A DNA stretch of 64,000 nucleotides from an uncultured Lachnospiraceae bacterium (lineage in GTDB: Bacteria > Bacillota > Clostridia > Lachnospirales > Lachnospiraceae), in NCBI GenBank assembly GCA_947173945.1, contig CAMWGV010000003.1:17456-81455 (forward strand), written 5' to 3'. Under the pieces are notes generated by a model. It was not told the DNA's origin and did no database searches. It was given only the letters and a program-made list of their open reading frames with translations. Shown here piece by piece: positions 63,942 through 64,000 of this stretch. Every line of letters begins with the position of its first letter. The stretch's first letter is position 1. A program made the translations under genes and the position numbers.

Positions 63942-64000
63942 GGAGAGGTATCGAAGTGGTCATAACGAGGCGGTCTTGAAAACCGTTTGTCCGCAAGGGC
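63942..64000 (+). tRNA. tRNA-Ser (UGA anticodon), cut by the window end
   Basis: Acceptor arm GGAGAGG from 63942, D-arm ATCGAAGTGGTCATAACGAG, anticodon arm CGGTCTTGAAAACCG with anticodon TGA, and the start of the long variable arm typical of serine tRNAs (GTCCGCAAGGGC). The T-arm and 3' end lie beyond 64000. Confidence 0.9.

Noticed and set aside
1..64000. CRISPR arrays, insertion sequences, prophage genes
   Set aside because: No regularly spaced repeats, transposases, integrases or phage structural genes were seen on either strand.

Overview
The window reads as an AT-rich Firmicutes chromosome, most likely a motile anaerobic gut or rumen member of the Lachnospiraceae (Clostridia). Grounds: pyruvate formate-lyase, [FeFe]-hydrogenase maturases HydG and HydF and a clostridial 2[4Fe-4S] ferredoxin; sporulation-type genes (SpmB, CwlD-like amidase); a CheW and a YjfB-like motility protein; and several families I associate with Lachnospiraceae (DUF5702, DUF6382-FHA, DUF6715). 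I see no insertion sequence, prophage, plasmid or CRISPR array. It looks like core chromosome, so novelty lies in gene architecture rather than in islands.

Layout. 1-8 kb: housekeeping and small-molecule genes (DUF815 ATPase cut by the window edge, PurM-like protein, Lrp regulator plus aminotransferase, TrmL, a YhcC-type radical SAM protein, SpmB, a DHH phosphoesterase). 8.1-16.9 kb: a complete-looking Gram-positive Tad/Flp pilus locus with its own promoter and terminator (prepilin peptidase, TadZ-like, TadA, TadB, TadC, Flp-like pilin, DUF5702 protein, two TadE-like pseudopilins, FHA protein). 17-21.7 kb: a flavodoxin-SCP2 fusion, dnaX-ybaB-recR, and a phosphofructokinase with a mixed active-site signature. 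21.8-31.8 kb: less familiar proteins, including an 847-residue membrane-anchored protein, a LysA-type decarboxylase divergent from a DUF624 protein, and an ECF sigma factor fused to a membrane helix and a large extracytoplasmic domain. 32-40.1 kb: pyruvate kinase, HydG, HydF, a 1256-residue sugar-sensor/GGDEF-like/EAL/beta-solenoid chimera, and ferredoxin.

40.7-47.8 kb: MecA-like adaptor, ThrH-like phosphatase, BI-1 protein, DUF1858 protein, then the most striking locus. Pyruvate formate-lyase is split: a 687-residue catalytic body with no glycyl-radical domain, a 70-residue cysteine-containing protein resembling only the first half of that domain, a 79-residue protein that is the missing glycyl-radical domain, then the activating enzyme. 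47.8-64 kb: NlpC/P60 SH3 hydrolase, HPF, SecA, RF2 (with its programmed frameshift), CheW, homoserine dehydrogenase, aspartate kinase, dCMP deaminase, the tRNA t6A genes tsaE, tsaB and tsaD with a RimI-like acetyltransferase, RNase Z, IspD, and a tRNA-Ser cut by the window end.

Together the genes describe a fermentative anaerobe: glycolysis (PFK, PK) to pyruvate, split PFL to acetyl-CoA and formate, and ferredoxin with H-cluster maturation for hydrogen metabolism. Start codons were often moved inward from the longest open frame where a good Shine-Dalgarno sequence decided it; this is stated per gene.
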